A stretch of DNA of 42,636 nucleotides from Prevotella sp. UBA3288 (GCA_002361655.1 DETM01000064.1:11168-53803); one strand, 5' to 3'; counted from the stretch's first letter, positions 1 to 7,687 are shown. The notes: generated by a model not told the origin, from the letters alone. Translations and numbers: made by a program.

Positions 1-8
1 AAAAGTTG

Positions 9-16
9 TATCTTTG
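9..16 (+). promoter_or_regulatory. Bacteroidetes-type -7 promoter box
   Basis: TATCTTTG matches the TAnnTTTG consensus. Transcription would start near position 20, about 290 bases before the sensor kinase start codon, so the folded RNA at 61-240 would lie in the transcript. The -33 region falls outside the window. Confidence 0.65.
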
Positions 17-60
17 CAACGTGTTTCCTTGGAGGCACAAATCTTTTTATTGCTCAATCT

Positions 61-240
61 CTCACACGAACTTGCACCTCGAACGAGACATTACGAGCAA
101 CACCAAATACACATTGGAACTGCGCACCATAGCGCAGTCTCCAAACATAAACATAGTGTATTTGGGGCAGTGCAAGGCTCGTGTGAGAGTATGGACGGGG
201 CCTGCGCTTTCTTTAGCCCATACTGACAGCGCATCCCCAA
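61..240 (+). ncRNA. Structured RNA or kinase leader, rod-like fold
   Basis: Five nested perfect stems stack into a long rod: 61-69 with 179-187 (9 bp), 71-77 with 170-176 (7 bp), 103-112 with 156-165 (10 bp), 114-118 with 140-144 (5 bp) and 120-125 with 132-137 (6 bp, loop of six). A 25-base left-hand bulge at 78-102 sits in the middle. Just downstream two hairpins compete: 188-194 with 218-224, and 197-200/203-207 with 235-238/229-233. The region follows a good promoter and has no convincing reading frame. It could be a free RNA (the rod with a large central bulge recalls 6S RNA) or a riboswitch-like leader of the kinase gene. I do not recognise a named family, and no clear terminator is seen before the kinase. 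Confidence 0.5.
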
Positions 241-310
241 TCGAGCCTTGAAGAAGTTAAAAAACGAAGGTATGTAATAATAAACCATAAACATAGCCCA
301 CCCGACCGTT

Positions 311-2257
311 ATGACACATAAACGCAAATTCTCCCTCCTCGTGCTTATTGTAGCACTCTCCGGCCCGCTATTGTTCTCATGCCAGCACGGGACAGGCAGC
401 AAGGCCATCTCGTCAGGCAGTTCCGTCGACTGGAACGACTCCTGCTTTGCACTCCTGAAGCAGGCTCTCACCTATTACAATAATAATGAAACCGACTCGC
501 TTGAACAATATGCGGCATGGAGTATGAAGGTGTGTGCCGAGCACAACCAGCGACAATGGTATTACAACATTTGGGCAGTACTGGCAGAGGCCTATGTCTG
601 GGACAACCAGTTTGACAAGGCTACAGACGAAGCCTGCCGCATGCAGGAGGAAGCCGAGAAGCACAAGGAAGGCTTCGGACTGTTTCTGGCATATAAGACG
701 CTTGGTATAGGCTATGCCCATGCTGATAACGGCAAAGAGGCAGAGGCGTATCTGAAGAAAGCCATTGACCTCTTCCCGGAAGGAACTACACCCGCCGAAC
801 TATTCTACTGCTATCATTCACTCTGCCAGGAACAACTGAAGATGAAACGCTATACGGCTGTGGACAGTACGCTGAGGGTGTGGCTGACAGCAGTGAATCG
901 CTATCCCGTCATTGTTGGCGATTCGGATGCTACAGTTCATGCCAATTTCCATTTCTCCTACCATTCGGCTCATGCCGACTATCTGTTGGCCACAGGCAAC
1001 TATCAACAGGCAAAAATGGCCATCGACTCGGCTGCCTACCATGAGAACATTGCTGGCAACAATGACCTGAACCTTATCACCATCGCGCAGCAGCGCACTC
1101 AACTGGCGAGTAAACAGGGACATATCGATGAAGCCCTACGGCATAGCACCCGTTTGCTGGAATTGGCCAGAAAGAATACAGATAGCAGCAATCTGACTGT
1201 AGCCCTTGAGGAGCATGCCAATGTACTGGAGGAAGCAGGTCATTTTGAGGAGGCTTTGAAAATTTATCACCAGCTCGATGAGTTGAAAGACTCACTCTCG
1301 GCCATCGACCAACACGACCAGTTGAACCATCTGAACAAAAAGTATGCCGTCAGCGAATTGCAGGCAGCCAACGCTCAACTCGAACAGCGGTCACGCTTCA
1401 CTACTGGAAGCATCGCCATGATTATGGGGATCGGTGCTATTCTCATTTTTCTGGTGTATAACAGCCGCTGGAGCCGACAGTTGGAAATCAAGAACCAACA
1501 GTTGCAGCGCGAGCGCAACGTGGTGGTGGCGCAGAACAAGCAACTCGTCATTGAGCGAGACCATGCCGAAGCAGCATCCAGGGCAAAGACAGCGTTCATC
1601 CAGAGTATGACACACGAGATACGCACTCCTCTTAATCACATCAGCGGTTTTACGCAGGTACTCGCCATGCCCGACATGGAACTGCCCGCTGCCGAACGGC
1701 TTGAAATAAGCCAGCGCATTCAGGAGGGCACGCACCATCTGACCAACATCCTCGACGATCTCATCCAGATTTCCGACTTGGAGAGCAGCACCGACCTGCC
1801 ACCGGCAGAGAACTATTATCCTGCCCTCATCGTGGCACAGGCCCTAGAAGTTGTCCGCCCGTCGGTGGCGGCTGATGTGGCACTCAAAAGCCATTGCCTG
1901 GTGCCTGACGATATGCAGGTCAGTACCCACCCACACCTGATACAGACCGTCCTTACCCGTTTGCTCGACAATGCCGCTAAGTTCACTCATCTTGGCAGCA
2001 TCACACTCTCGCTGAAACAAGAAGGCGACCGCCTCCATTTCTCCGTTGCCGACACGGGGCCGGGCATCCCTGCCGACAAGCGCGACTTCATCTTCGAACG
2101 CTTTGCCAAGCTCGACAGCTTTGCACAGGGCACTGGTCTCGGCCTCTCTGTTGCCCGGATGATAGCCGAACGCCTTGGCGGCACACTTACACTTGATTCA
2201 GATTACACTGGCGGTTCCAAGTTCGACCTCATCATCCCTGTATCATTCAAATCGTAA
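311..2257 (+). CDS. TPR-containing sensor histidine kinase
   Basis: The 648-residue protein starts with a hydrophobic signal ending in LLFSC, a plausible lipobox. A long region of tetratricopeptide-like helical repeats follows (about 40-340), then one membrane segment (about 366-386), a short coiled coil, and a kinase core. The phosphoacceptor is His435 in MTHEIRTPLNH. The ATP-binding domain shows the N box (LLDNAAKF, about 553), G1 (DTGPGIP, about 580) and G2 (GTGLGLS, about 607). The TPR part would lie in the periplasm, a layout common in Bacteroidetes kinases. No receiver domain is fused and no response regulator gene is adjacent, so the partner is encoded elsewhere. The purine permease gene starts 7 bases after the stop, which suggests co-transcription. 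Confidence 0.88.
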   Translation: MTHKRKFSLLVLIVALSGPLLFSCQHGTGSKAISSGSSVDWNDSCFALLKQALTYYNNNETDSLEQYAAWSMKVCAEHNQRQWYYNIWAVLAEAYVWDNQFDKATDEACRMQEEAEKHKEGFGLFLAYKTLGIGYAHADNGKEAEAYLKKAIDLFPEGTTPAELFYCYHSLCQEQLKMKRYTAVDSTLRVWLTAVNRYPVIVGDSDATVHANFHFSYHSAHADYLLATGNYQQAKMAIDSAAYHENIAGNNDLNLITIAQQRTQLASKQGHIDEALRHSTRLLELARKNTDSSNLTVALEEHANVLEEAGHFEEALKIYHQLDELKDSLSAIDQHDQLNHLNKKYAVSELQAANAQLEQRSRFTTGSIAMIMGIGAILIFLVYNSRWSRQLEIKNQQLQRERNVVVAQNKQLVIERDHAEAASRAKTAFIQSMTHEIRTPLNHISGFTQVLAMPDMELPAAERLEISQRIQEGTHHLTNILDDLIQISDLESSTDLPPAENYYPALIVAQALEVVRPSVAADVALKSHCLVPDDMQVSTHPHLIQTVLTRLLDNAAKFTHLGSITLSLKQEGDRLHFSVADTGPGIPADKRDFIFERFAKLDSFAQGTGLGLSVARMIAERLGGTLTLDSDYTGGSKFDLIIPVSFKS

Positions 2258-2264
2258 ATAGTAA

Positions 2265-3572
2265 ATGAAAAATAGGCTTTTATCCCTCGTAGGCTTTTCG
2301 CCACTGCGCGACAACCTCAAGACAGAAGTGCTGGCAGGTCTTACCACCTTTGCCACCATGTCATATATCCTGGCACTGCTGCCTGCCATGTTTGCACCAA
2401 TGGCCGAAGTCGGCTTTCCCGTCGGCACCATGTTCACCGCCACTGCCCTTGCCACCATCGTCGGTACACTGCTCATGGCCTTTTTGGCACGTAAACCTTT
2501 TGGCCAGGCACCAGGTCTTTCACTCAATGTGTTCTTCATCGAGACCGTCTGCCTCTCGATGGGCTATTCGTGGCAGTTTGCCCTCACCGCCGTACTCATC
2601 GAGGGTATCCTATTTGTCCTGCTCTGTATGAGCAACATGCGAAAAATCATCTTCGACATGGTACCTGCCTCGCTGAAGTATGCCATCGCCGCCGGCATCG
2701 GTTTCTTTATCGCTATGATAGGTATGAAGAACAGCGGTCTGCTCGACACAGGAACTATTTTCAATCATATCAACACCTTGACCAGTAACTCCACGCTGCT
2801 CTTCCTGTTGGGCTTGGTGCTCACGGGAGCATTTGCTATCATACGGCTGCGGGGAGGGCTTTTGCTCAGCATCATTATCGTCACGCTGGCAGGCATTCCC
2901 CTGGGCGTAACCACACTGCCCGACAGTATGTTCTCGCTACCCGACACACCAGCCCCACTGTTCTGCCAGTTCTCATGGGCCGACCTTCTCTCGCCCGACC
3001 TTTGGGTCTGCGTGCTGACGATGCTCTTCTTCGACATCTTCGACAGTCTTGGCACCATTATGGGTATCATGGCTACCTCAGGCAGTATCCGTAAGAACGG
3101 GCGTATACCCCACATGCAGCGCGTCATGCTCAGCGATGCCCTGGGCACCGTTGGCGGAGCCTGCCTGGGGTGCAGCACCGTAACCACCTATGTGGAAAGT
3201 GCCACCGGTGTGGCTGAGGGTGGGCGCACGGGACTCACAGCCCTTGTCATAGCACTCTGTTTCGCCTTGAGCCTGTTCTTCGCCCCGCTATTCTTGGCCA
3301 TTCCTGCCGTTGCAACAGCCCCCGTGCTGGTGGTGGCTGGCTTCCGTCTCTTTGGCTCCGCGCGCCACATCAGCATTTCACAGCCCAAAGAAGCCATGCC
3401 CGCCTTCCTCTGCATCCTGCTCATGCCTATCACGGGCAGCATCACCGACGGTATCCTTTTCGGACTCGCCACTTATATCTTACTTTCATTCATCGAAGAC
3501 TGGACGAAACGCTTCAAAAATCCGAATCTCAAGAGTGGCACCGAAGCAGAAACTGGTTCAGACAGACCATGA
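2265..3572 (+). CDS. NCS2-family purine permease (AzgA-like)
   Basis: This is a 435-residue polytopic inner-membrane transporter with at least ten hydrophobic segments. It resembles the AzgA/PbuG branch of the NCS2 family, which takes up hypoxanthine, guanine or adenine with protons. Family-like motifs are the N-terminal GLTTFATMSYILA, the APGLSLNVFF segment (where AzgA has a conserved Asn), DSLGTIMGIMA near residue 258, and the highly conserved STVTTYVESATGVAEGGRTG near 305. The length is normal. It probably shares the kinase transcript upstream. The substrate cannot be fixed from sequence; purine bases are inferred from the family. Confidence 0.88.
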   Translation: MKNRLLSLVGFSPLRDNLKTEVLAGLTTFATMSYILALLPAMFAPMAEVGFPVGTMFTATALATIVGTLLMAFLARKPFGQAPGLSLNVFFIETVCLSMGYSWQFALTAVLIEGILFVLLCMSNMRKIIFDMVPASLKYAIAAGIGFFIAMIGMKNSGLLDTGTIFNHINTLTSNSTLLFLLGLVLTGAFAIIRLRGGLLLSIIIVTLAGIPLGVTTLPDSMFSLPDTPAPLFCQFSWADLLSPDLWVCVLTMLFFDIFDSLGTIMGIMATSGSIRKNGRIPHMQRVMLSDALGTVGGACLGCSTVTTYVESATGVAEGGRTGLTALVIALCFALSLFFAPLFLAIPAVATAPVLVVAGFRLFGSARHISISQPKEAMPAFLCILLMPITGSITDGILFGLATYILLSFIEDWTKRFKNPNLKSGTEAETGSDRP

Positions 3573-3626
3573 CACTTTCGCCCAGCGACCTCAAATTATT
3601 GTAGTTGCGTCTGAGCACTCCAGGGC

Positions 3627-3862
3627 TTATCCCTCTTCGCCACCGTCGCCGCTGAAGTCGGGCGTGGGTGTCGGGTCGTCGTCACCGCCGCCGTCGGGCT
3701 TTGGCGTAGGAGTCGGCGTGTCGCCGCCGCCCGTTTTTCCGCCGCTGATGTAATAGAGCTTCGCGCGGTCCTCGATGCTAAACAGAAGGCTCAACAGTTG
3801 GGATAATTCATTCGATGGCTGCAGCACGGCCGATAGGAAATCACCAATGTTCTTGTTGCCAT
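3627..3862 (-). pseudogene. Small Pro/Thr/Gly-rich protein, apparent frameshift
   Basis: The readable frame ends in an acidic, Gly-rich PTPTP repeat tail. Going upstream it continues past the GTG at 3827 through NIGDFLSAVLQPSNE to a stop near 3880 without an ATG. In the next frame an ATG at 3860-3862 opens MATR and then runs off. Adding one A in the run at about 3853 would join them as MATKNIGDFLSAVL, a continuous protein of about 78 residues. I therefore call this a one-base frameshift, either a real mutation or a sequencing error in an A-rich spot. I do not recognise the family. Low-complexity tails like this occur on small Bacteroidales proteins of unknown role. Confidence 0.4.
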
Positions 3863-3898
3863 AGTCTTGTCCCTTTCTTCAATTTTTAGTTTGACATA

Positions 3899-3977
3899 TT
3901 GTTGTTTATCTCGATAACTCTGCACTTATAGAACGACCTTGAAGAAAGAGGCGCAGAGCACCTTTGATAAACAACAA
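3899..3977. repeat. Interrupted inverted repeat
   Basis: A perfect 12-bp arm (3899-3910 with 3966-3977) encloses a second 6-bp arm (3918-3923 with 3953-3958). The two unpaired spacers are equal, 7 bases each, so the parts would stack in one long hairpin with a 29-base apical loop. It lies between the small frameshifted ORF and the restriction-modification cluster. Function unknown. Confidence 0.5.
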
Positions 3978-4002
3978 AACAACAAGTGGCCTAACACAGC
4001 CT

Positions 4003-4080
4003 TCACGAGAATTGCCGAAATCGCCAATGCTCACGCCTTCTGTAGTGGAGTGTGAGCTTCTGGCCTTCTCGTTCTCGTGA
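4003..4080. repeat. Second interrupted inverted repeat
   Basis: Outer arms 4003-4011 and 4072-4080 are a perfect 9 bp (tcacgagaa). Inner arms 4029-4034 and 4052-4057 are a perfect 6 bp. Together with the repeats at 3899-3977 and 4161-4216, the 357-base stretch from 3880 to 4236 is filled by three separate hairpins and has no credible gene. Confidence 0.45.
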
Positions 4081-4160
4081 TTCAAAGAGTTGTGGTAGTT
4101 TCTTGTTGTCTTGAAAAACTTTAGGCTCTCTTCCTATCAAAATGTCATTCTGGCCACAAA

Positions 4161-4216
4161 ATTACGTAAAAAAATCCCGATAATCGTTGCAGGTTATCGG
4201 GATTTTTTTACGTAAT
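4161..4216. terminator. Long perfect hairpin terminator after RM cluster
   Basis: The arms 4161-4183 and 4194-4216 are a perfect 23-bp inverted repeat around a 10-base loop. The GC core ATCCCGATAA is flanked by A7 and T7 runs, so either strand gives a hairpin followed by U. It lies 20 bases past the stop of the second endonuclease gene and most likely ends that minus-strand transcript. Confidence 0.8.
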
Positions 4217-4236
4217 GGCTAACAAATCGCCTTTGT

Positions 4237-4971
4237 TTATAGTATTTCAACCCAATCGTCAGAGAAGTTTATCTGTCTCAGCGTCTCTTCCTTATCAAGT
4301 TGTGGCGGTTCTTTAATCTTGAATTTAAAAGCATTCTTTGGAATATGGGTATGAATAGAGAACTGAGAGCCACTAGGTTGCCATGTGAACACCTTCTTAT
4401 CGGTCTCAATGTCAATACCAACAAGATTATCGTTCTTATTCAATTCCCATCTATAGGCATTGGGTACAAACTGACGTGTGTCCTCTTCAAATAGCGAGAA
4501 TGATGTCAGGTCATTGCTTCGAATTAACACACATGTGCGGAGAGTTGTGTATTTCTCGTATGCATTAAGTACTCTTTTGTTCCAAATTTGCAAAACATAG
4601 TCACCTGTTTTCTGTGGGTCTTCGCGTGGATTTTCAAGTTTGAAAGAAAAGTCCGTTGAATTACGGCCGATGATAAGACGGATGCCAGCTTTCGTGGTAT
4701 GCGGATTGTCTTTCTTAATTGTTTTCATAGACCAAGCCATCTTGCCGAGCGTTACATCAGACAACCCGAGGGGTGAATGAAGATGTTTTGCACCAATGGC
4801 ATCAGCAAAAACATCACCCCAGTCATTTCCAGACAAGTCGCTTCGGCCAACACACTTGAGATAAACAAAATGTCTGCCAATCCTCCTAATGACATCTTCG
4901 GGGAAATCATTAATCGGGTAAAGCTCGTTTGTTATAGAGCTTTTAGAGTCTCTTAATCTTGGTTCTTTCAT
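4237..4971 (-). CDS. Putative type II restriction endonuclease, copy 2
   Basis: This 244-residue protein is paralogous to the neighbour upstream. The two align without gaps over at least the first 90 residues, where I count 55 identities, and share an identical C-terminal EETLRQINFSDDWVEIL. No family is recognised with certainty. A possible PD-(D/E)XK nuclease centre is Asp57, Asp72 and Lys83 (SDVTLGKMAWSMK), equivalent to positions kept in the paralogue. A restriction role is inferred from its position behind a C5 methyltransferase. It starts 15 bases after the upstream gene stops, so the three genes form one operon. Alternatives are a second, non-identical subunit of a heterodimeric enzyme, or a redundant duplicate. 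Confidence 0.6.
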   Translation of the reverse strand: MKEPRLRDSKSSITNELYPINDFPEDVIRRIGRHFVYLKCVGRSDLSGNDWGDVFADAIGAKHLHSPLGLSDVTLGKMAWSMKTIKKDNPHTTKAGIRLIIGRNSTDFSFKLENPREDPQKTGDYVLQIWNKRVLNAYEKYTTLRTCVLIRSNDLTSFSLFEEDTRQFVPNAYRWELNKNDNLVGIDIETDKKVFTWQPSGSQFSIHTHIPKNAFKFKIKEPPQLDKEETLRQINFSDDWVEIL

Positions 4972-4986
4972 AAGGACAACGTAACA

Positions 4987-5721
4987 TTAGAGTATTTCCA
5001 CCCAATCATCAGAGAAGTTTATCTGCCTTAATGTTTCTTCCACATCAAGTTTCGGTGGTTGCTTGATTTTGAATTTTACGACATTGGCAGGGAACTGTGT
5101 GTGGATTGTAAACTGTGATCCGTGTGGCTGCCAGGTAAAACACTTCTCACCACTCTCGATGCTGAATCCTTCGAGGTTGCCGTTCTTGTTTTCTTCCCAA
5201 CGATAATTGCTTGCCACGAATCTGTGGTTTTCTTCTTCAAACAATGAGAATGTCAGCAAGTCCTCGCTGCGCACGAGGATGGAAGTTCGCAAGGGATTAT
5301 AGTAGTCCTGAGCAATGTTTACACGCTCATTCCAGATGTTCAGCACAGCACGACCCGTAGCCTCAATGTCCTTATGTGGGTCGCTGATATTATAGGAGTA
5401 GTCAGGAGAACATCTTCCACTAATCAGACGGATGGACAGATTTGTATTTTGAGGATTGTCTTTCTTGACAGTCTTCATTGACCATGCCATCTTTTCATAA
5501 ACCACATCAGCGATACCCACTGGTGATTGCAAGTGTTCGCCTCCGATAGCCTCGGCAAAAACATTGCCCCAATCATCGCCCGTCAAGTCCTTGTAGCCCA
5601 CACAGAGCATGTAAACGAACTTGCGGCCTATCTTCTTGATGATTTCTTGGGGTATCTCATTCAGTGGATAAGGCTCACGTGTTAGCAGCCTTTTGGAGTC
5701 TCTTAGTTTCGGATGTTCCAT
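4987..5721 (-). CDS. Putative type II restriction endonuclease, copy 1
   Basis: This 244-residue paralogue of the next gene has the possible catalytic residues Glu57, Asp72 and Lys83 (ADVVYEKMAWSMK). Its start overlaps the end of the methyltransferase gene by 47 bases in another frame. The start is believable because the N-terminus (LRDSK at residues 6-10, then YPLNEIP) matches that of the paralogue, which begins outside any overlap. Such an overlap may couple nuclease synthesis to methyltransferase translation. The target sequence cannot be predicted. The alternative, that both copies are something other than nucleases, remains open because no named family was recognised. Confidence 0.62.
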   Translation of the reverse strand: MEHPKLRDSKRLLTREPYPLNEIPQEIIKKIGRKFVYMLCVGYKDLTGDDWGNVFAEAIGGEHLQSPVGIADVVYEKMAWSMKTVKKDNPQNTNLSIRLISGRCSPDYSYNISDPHKDIEATGRAVLNIWNERVNIAQDYYNPLRTSILVRSEDLLTFSLFEEENHRFVASNYRWEENKNGNLEGFSIESGEKCFTWQPHGSQFTIHTQFPANVVKFKIKQPPKLDVEETLRQINFSDDWVEIL

Positions 5722-6973
5722 ATTCTGATTTGCTTTTTATTATTTCGTTTATCTTGTTTGCTACCATACGTATCATTGGTACTGCGACACTGTTTCCTGT
5801 TTGGCGACGGATGTCCTGATGCGAAACAACAATCTTGTATTTCTCGGGGAAGCCTTGGAGACGAAGTAGTTCGCGCGACGTCGGTCGGCGTACACCATTC
5901 ACAAGCAGATAATTGTAGGATGCCCCCGTTCGAAGTGCGCAAGAGTAGTCGAGCACGCTGATATTTCCTGCTTTGTTCTCATGCCATATCGAGGGGTAGA
6001 AGATTTTCTTTCCTTCGGTCTTTTCTCTCCTCCTTGCTATAATGTGTTCTGAAGCGAATAGCGAAGGATCAACGTTGTCGTCGGGTTCAAGGATGTCGGC
6101 AAGACTATGCGGCGTATGTGGTATGTCGAAGGTGAATTTATCGCAGTCTGACTTGTCCTTGAAACCGACTATAATGACACGCTCACGCTTTTGCGGCAGT
6201 CCGAAGTCAAGTGCATTTAGCACCTGCCACTTAACATGATAGCCAAGAGCATCGAGATGTTCAAGAATCACCTTGAATGTGCGACCGCCATCATGACCCA
6301 CTAACTGCTTGACATTCTCTAACAGGATGTAGGGTGTTTCGTGATGTTTCAAGATACGTTCGATTTCAAAGAACATCGTACCGCGAGTATCTGCAAAGCC
6401 TTGCATCTTGCCCATGATGCTGAATGCCTGACAAGGGAAGCCTGCCAGCAGCACGTCGTGCTTGGGGATCTTCTGAGCGGGAATCTTCGTGATGTCGCCA
6501 AAAGGAACAGTACCGAAGTTAGCGAAATAGGTCTGACAAGCTTTCGCGTCCCACTCGCTACTGAATACACAGTGATAGCCCATCTCGTCGAATGGAATGC
6601 GGATGCCGCCAATGCCAGCGAACAAATCAATGAAAGTATGCTCGTAATTCTTTGGACTTGGAAAAGGCACCTCGTAAAACTCACGGAACAAATCAAACTC
6701 CAGCGGACTTTCGGCAGCGAATGCAATATCCTCGTCAGTATAATCCTGTAAGCGGTTTTTATGCTCCAAGAACTCGCGGATAAGTGCCATCATTTCATTG
6801 CGCCGCTCCTGCACCTCTTGATGAGTTCCCTCAAAATCGGTATTGTGCAGATAGTGACTGAGTGTCGCTATCTGGTTCTCGTATGATGTCTCGCCGTAAA
6901 TCCTTGTGCCGTCCTCGGTTATCTCCTCGGGGAAAGCTTCAAGTTTCAGGTCGTTCACGTTCTTCTTTGCCAT
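5675..6973 (-). CDS. DNA cytosine-5 methyltransferase
   Basis: The 432-residue enzyme methylates cytosine C5 with S-adenosylmethionine and should protect the host from the neighbouring nuclease. Motif I is FIDLFAGIGG (about 114-123), motif IV GFPCQ with catalytic Cys181, motif VI ENV (about 219), motif VIII QKRERVIIVGF, motif IX RPTSRELLRLQGFP and motif X QTGNSVAVPM. An N-terminal extension of about 110 residues, predicted mostly helical, precedes the catalytic fold. An in-frame TTG at 6997 would give eight more residues, but it lies inside the -7 box, so the ATG at 6973 is chosen. It is first in a three-gene operon. Confidence 0.93.
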   Translation of the reverse strand: MAKKNVNDLKLEAFPEEITEDGTRIYGETSYENQIATLSHYLHNTDFEGTHQEVQERRNEMMALIREFLEHKNRLQDYTDEDIAFAAESPLEFDLFREFYEVPFPSPKNYEHTFIDLFAGIGGIRIPFDEMGYHCVFSSEWDAKACQTYFANFGTVPFGDITKIPAQKIPKHDVLLAGFPCQAFSIMGKMQGFADTRGTMFFEIERILKHHETPYILLENVKQLVGHDGGRTFKVILEHLDALGYHVKWQVLNALDFGLPQKRERVIIVGFKDKSDCDKFTFDIPHTPHSLADILEPDDNVDPSLFASEHIIARRREKTEGKKIFYPSIWHENKAGNISVLDYSCALRTGASYNYLLVNGVRRPTSRELLRLQGFPEKYKIVVSHQDIRRQTGNSVAVPMIRMVANKINEIIKSKSEYGTSETKRLQKAANT

Positions 6974-6994
6974 ATTTGTTTTCGATTTCGGCGA

Positions 6995-7002
6995 CAAAGT
7001 TA
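6995..7002 (-). promoter_or_regulatory. -7 box of the RM operon
   Basis: On the minus strand TAACTTTG fits TAnnTTTG. The expected start of transcription is near 6991, giving a leader of about 18 bases to the ATG at 6973. Confidence 0.6.
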
Positions 7003-7157
7003 CTCATTTTTTGTGAGAAAGCTTTCCTTATGTGAAAAAAAAAGTGGCAGGAAGTGGCTCAATGTTGCTCAAAACCCCTTGCTCTGCCGAGGGCTGGGGC
7101 TGTCCTCTGAAGAATCGAGGTGACAGGTATATTGATACAGAATGAGACAAACTAAAG

Positions 7158-7196
7158 CGGGAAGCCGCGCCGACATCCGTCGGTCTCGGCTTCCCG
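7158..7196 (-). terminator. Hairpin terminator downstream of the Rpn remnant
   Basis: Arms 7158-7167 and 7187-7196 (cgggaagccg) are perfect, with a further ccgac/gtcgg stem inside. On the minus strand the hairpin comes 28 bases after the remnant's stop and is followed by a T-rich stretch. Confidence 0.6.
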
Positions 7197-7224
7197 ATCT
7201 CATGTTTCGCTACATTACTATAAA

Positions 7225-7651
7225 TTACAAGACTTCTATTTCCTTCACCTTCAAGCCTGTAGCCTCGGCAATCTGTTTGATGGTCATCACATTCATGGCT
7301 TTCAGTTTTCGGGCAGTGTCAAGTTTTGCATCCTTGACACCTTTCCTATAACGAATTTCCGCCTCGTCCACAAAGGCTTCAAGCACCTCGTTTGGAGGCT
7401 TCAAACTCCCCGTTTGGAGGCTTCAAACACCTCGTTTGGAGGCTTCAAACCAGTAGTCGGCGAGGTCTATCTTTTTCCATTTGTTCACTTTGGTTCCATG
7501 GGGGGAGTTGATGCCCCCTCTATGACATATACCCCCTGTAAGGGGGTTAATGTCTAAGAGGGAAGGCATCAGAAGGGGGGTGCCAGCCTGGCTGAGCGCC
7601 CCCTCTATGGGATCGTTTCTGTCCATTGCTCTTTGCTTTTGTCATGTTCAT
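7225..7651 (-). pseudogene. Decayed Rpn-type (PD-(D/E)XK) transposase
   Basis: The two ends of a gene remain. A -7 box and an ATG at 7651 open MNMTKAKSNGQKR, like the start of Rpn-family putative transposases. The 3' end (about 7494-7225) encodes NKWKKIDLADYW, then DTARKLKAMNVMTIKQIA and ATGLKVKEIEVL, the typical helical tail of that family. The middle, which should hold the nuclease domain (some 200 codons), is gone and replaced by G/C-run sequence at about 7500-7640. Three tandem 22-bp repeats at 7385-7450 place a TGA at 7423-7425. Removing all three restores DYWLEAFVDEAEIRYRKG in one frame. The gene cannot make the family protein. Confidence 0.6.
7385..7450. repeat. Three tandem 22-bp repeats
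   Basis: Units at 7385-7406, 7407-7428 and 7429-7450 share cgtttggaggcttcaaac. Units 1 and 3 are identical and unit 2 differs in its first four bases. A partial copy (ggcttcaagc) adjoins at 7375-7384. Because 22 is not a multiple of three, each copy shifts the reading frame of the Rpn remnant. Confidence 0.9.
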
Positions 7652-7687
7652 ACTTTGATGTTTGTTCACTCGTTGTCTAGACAAGAG

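Noticed and set aside
3310..3753. Plus-strand ORF over the permease end and the PTPTP region
   Set aside because: Its serine and proline runs come from reading the permease out of frame and the reverse of the repeat tail.
6997..6997. TTG start for the methyltransferase
   Set aside because: It overlaps the -7 box, so the ATG at 6973 is preferred.
7385..7450. Possible CRISPR-like repeats
   Set aside because: The 22-bp units are directly tandem with no spacers and lie inside the Rpn remnant; no cas gene is near.
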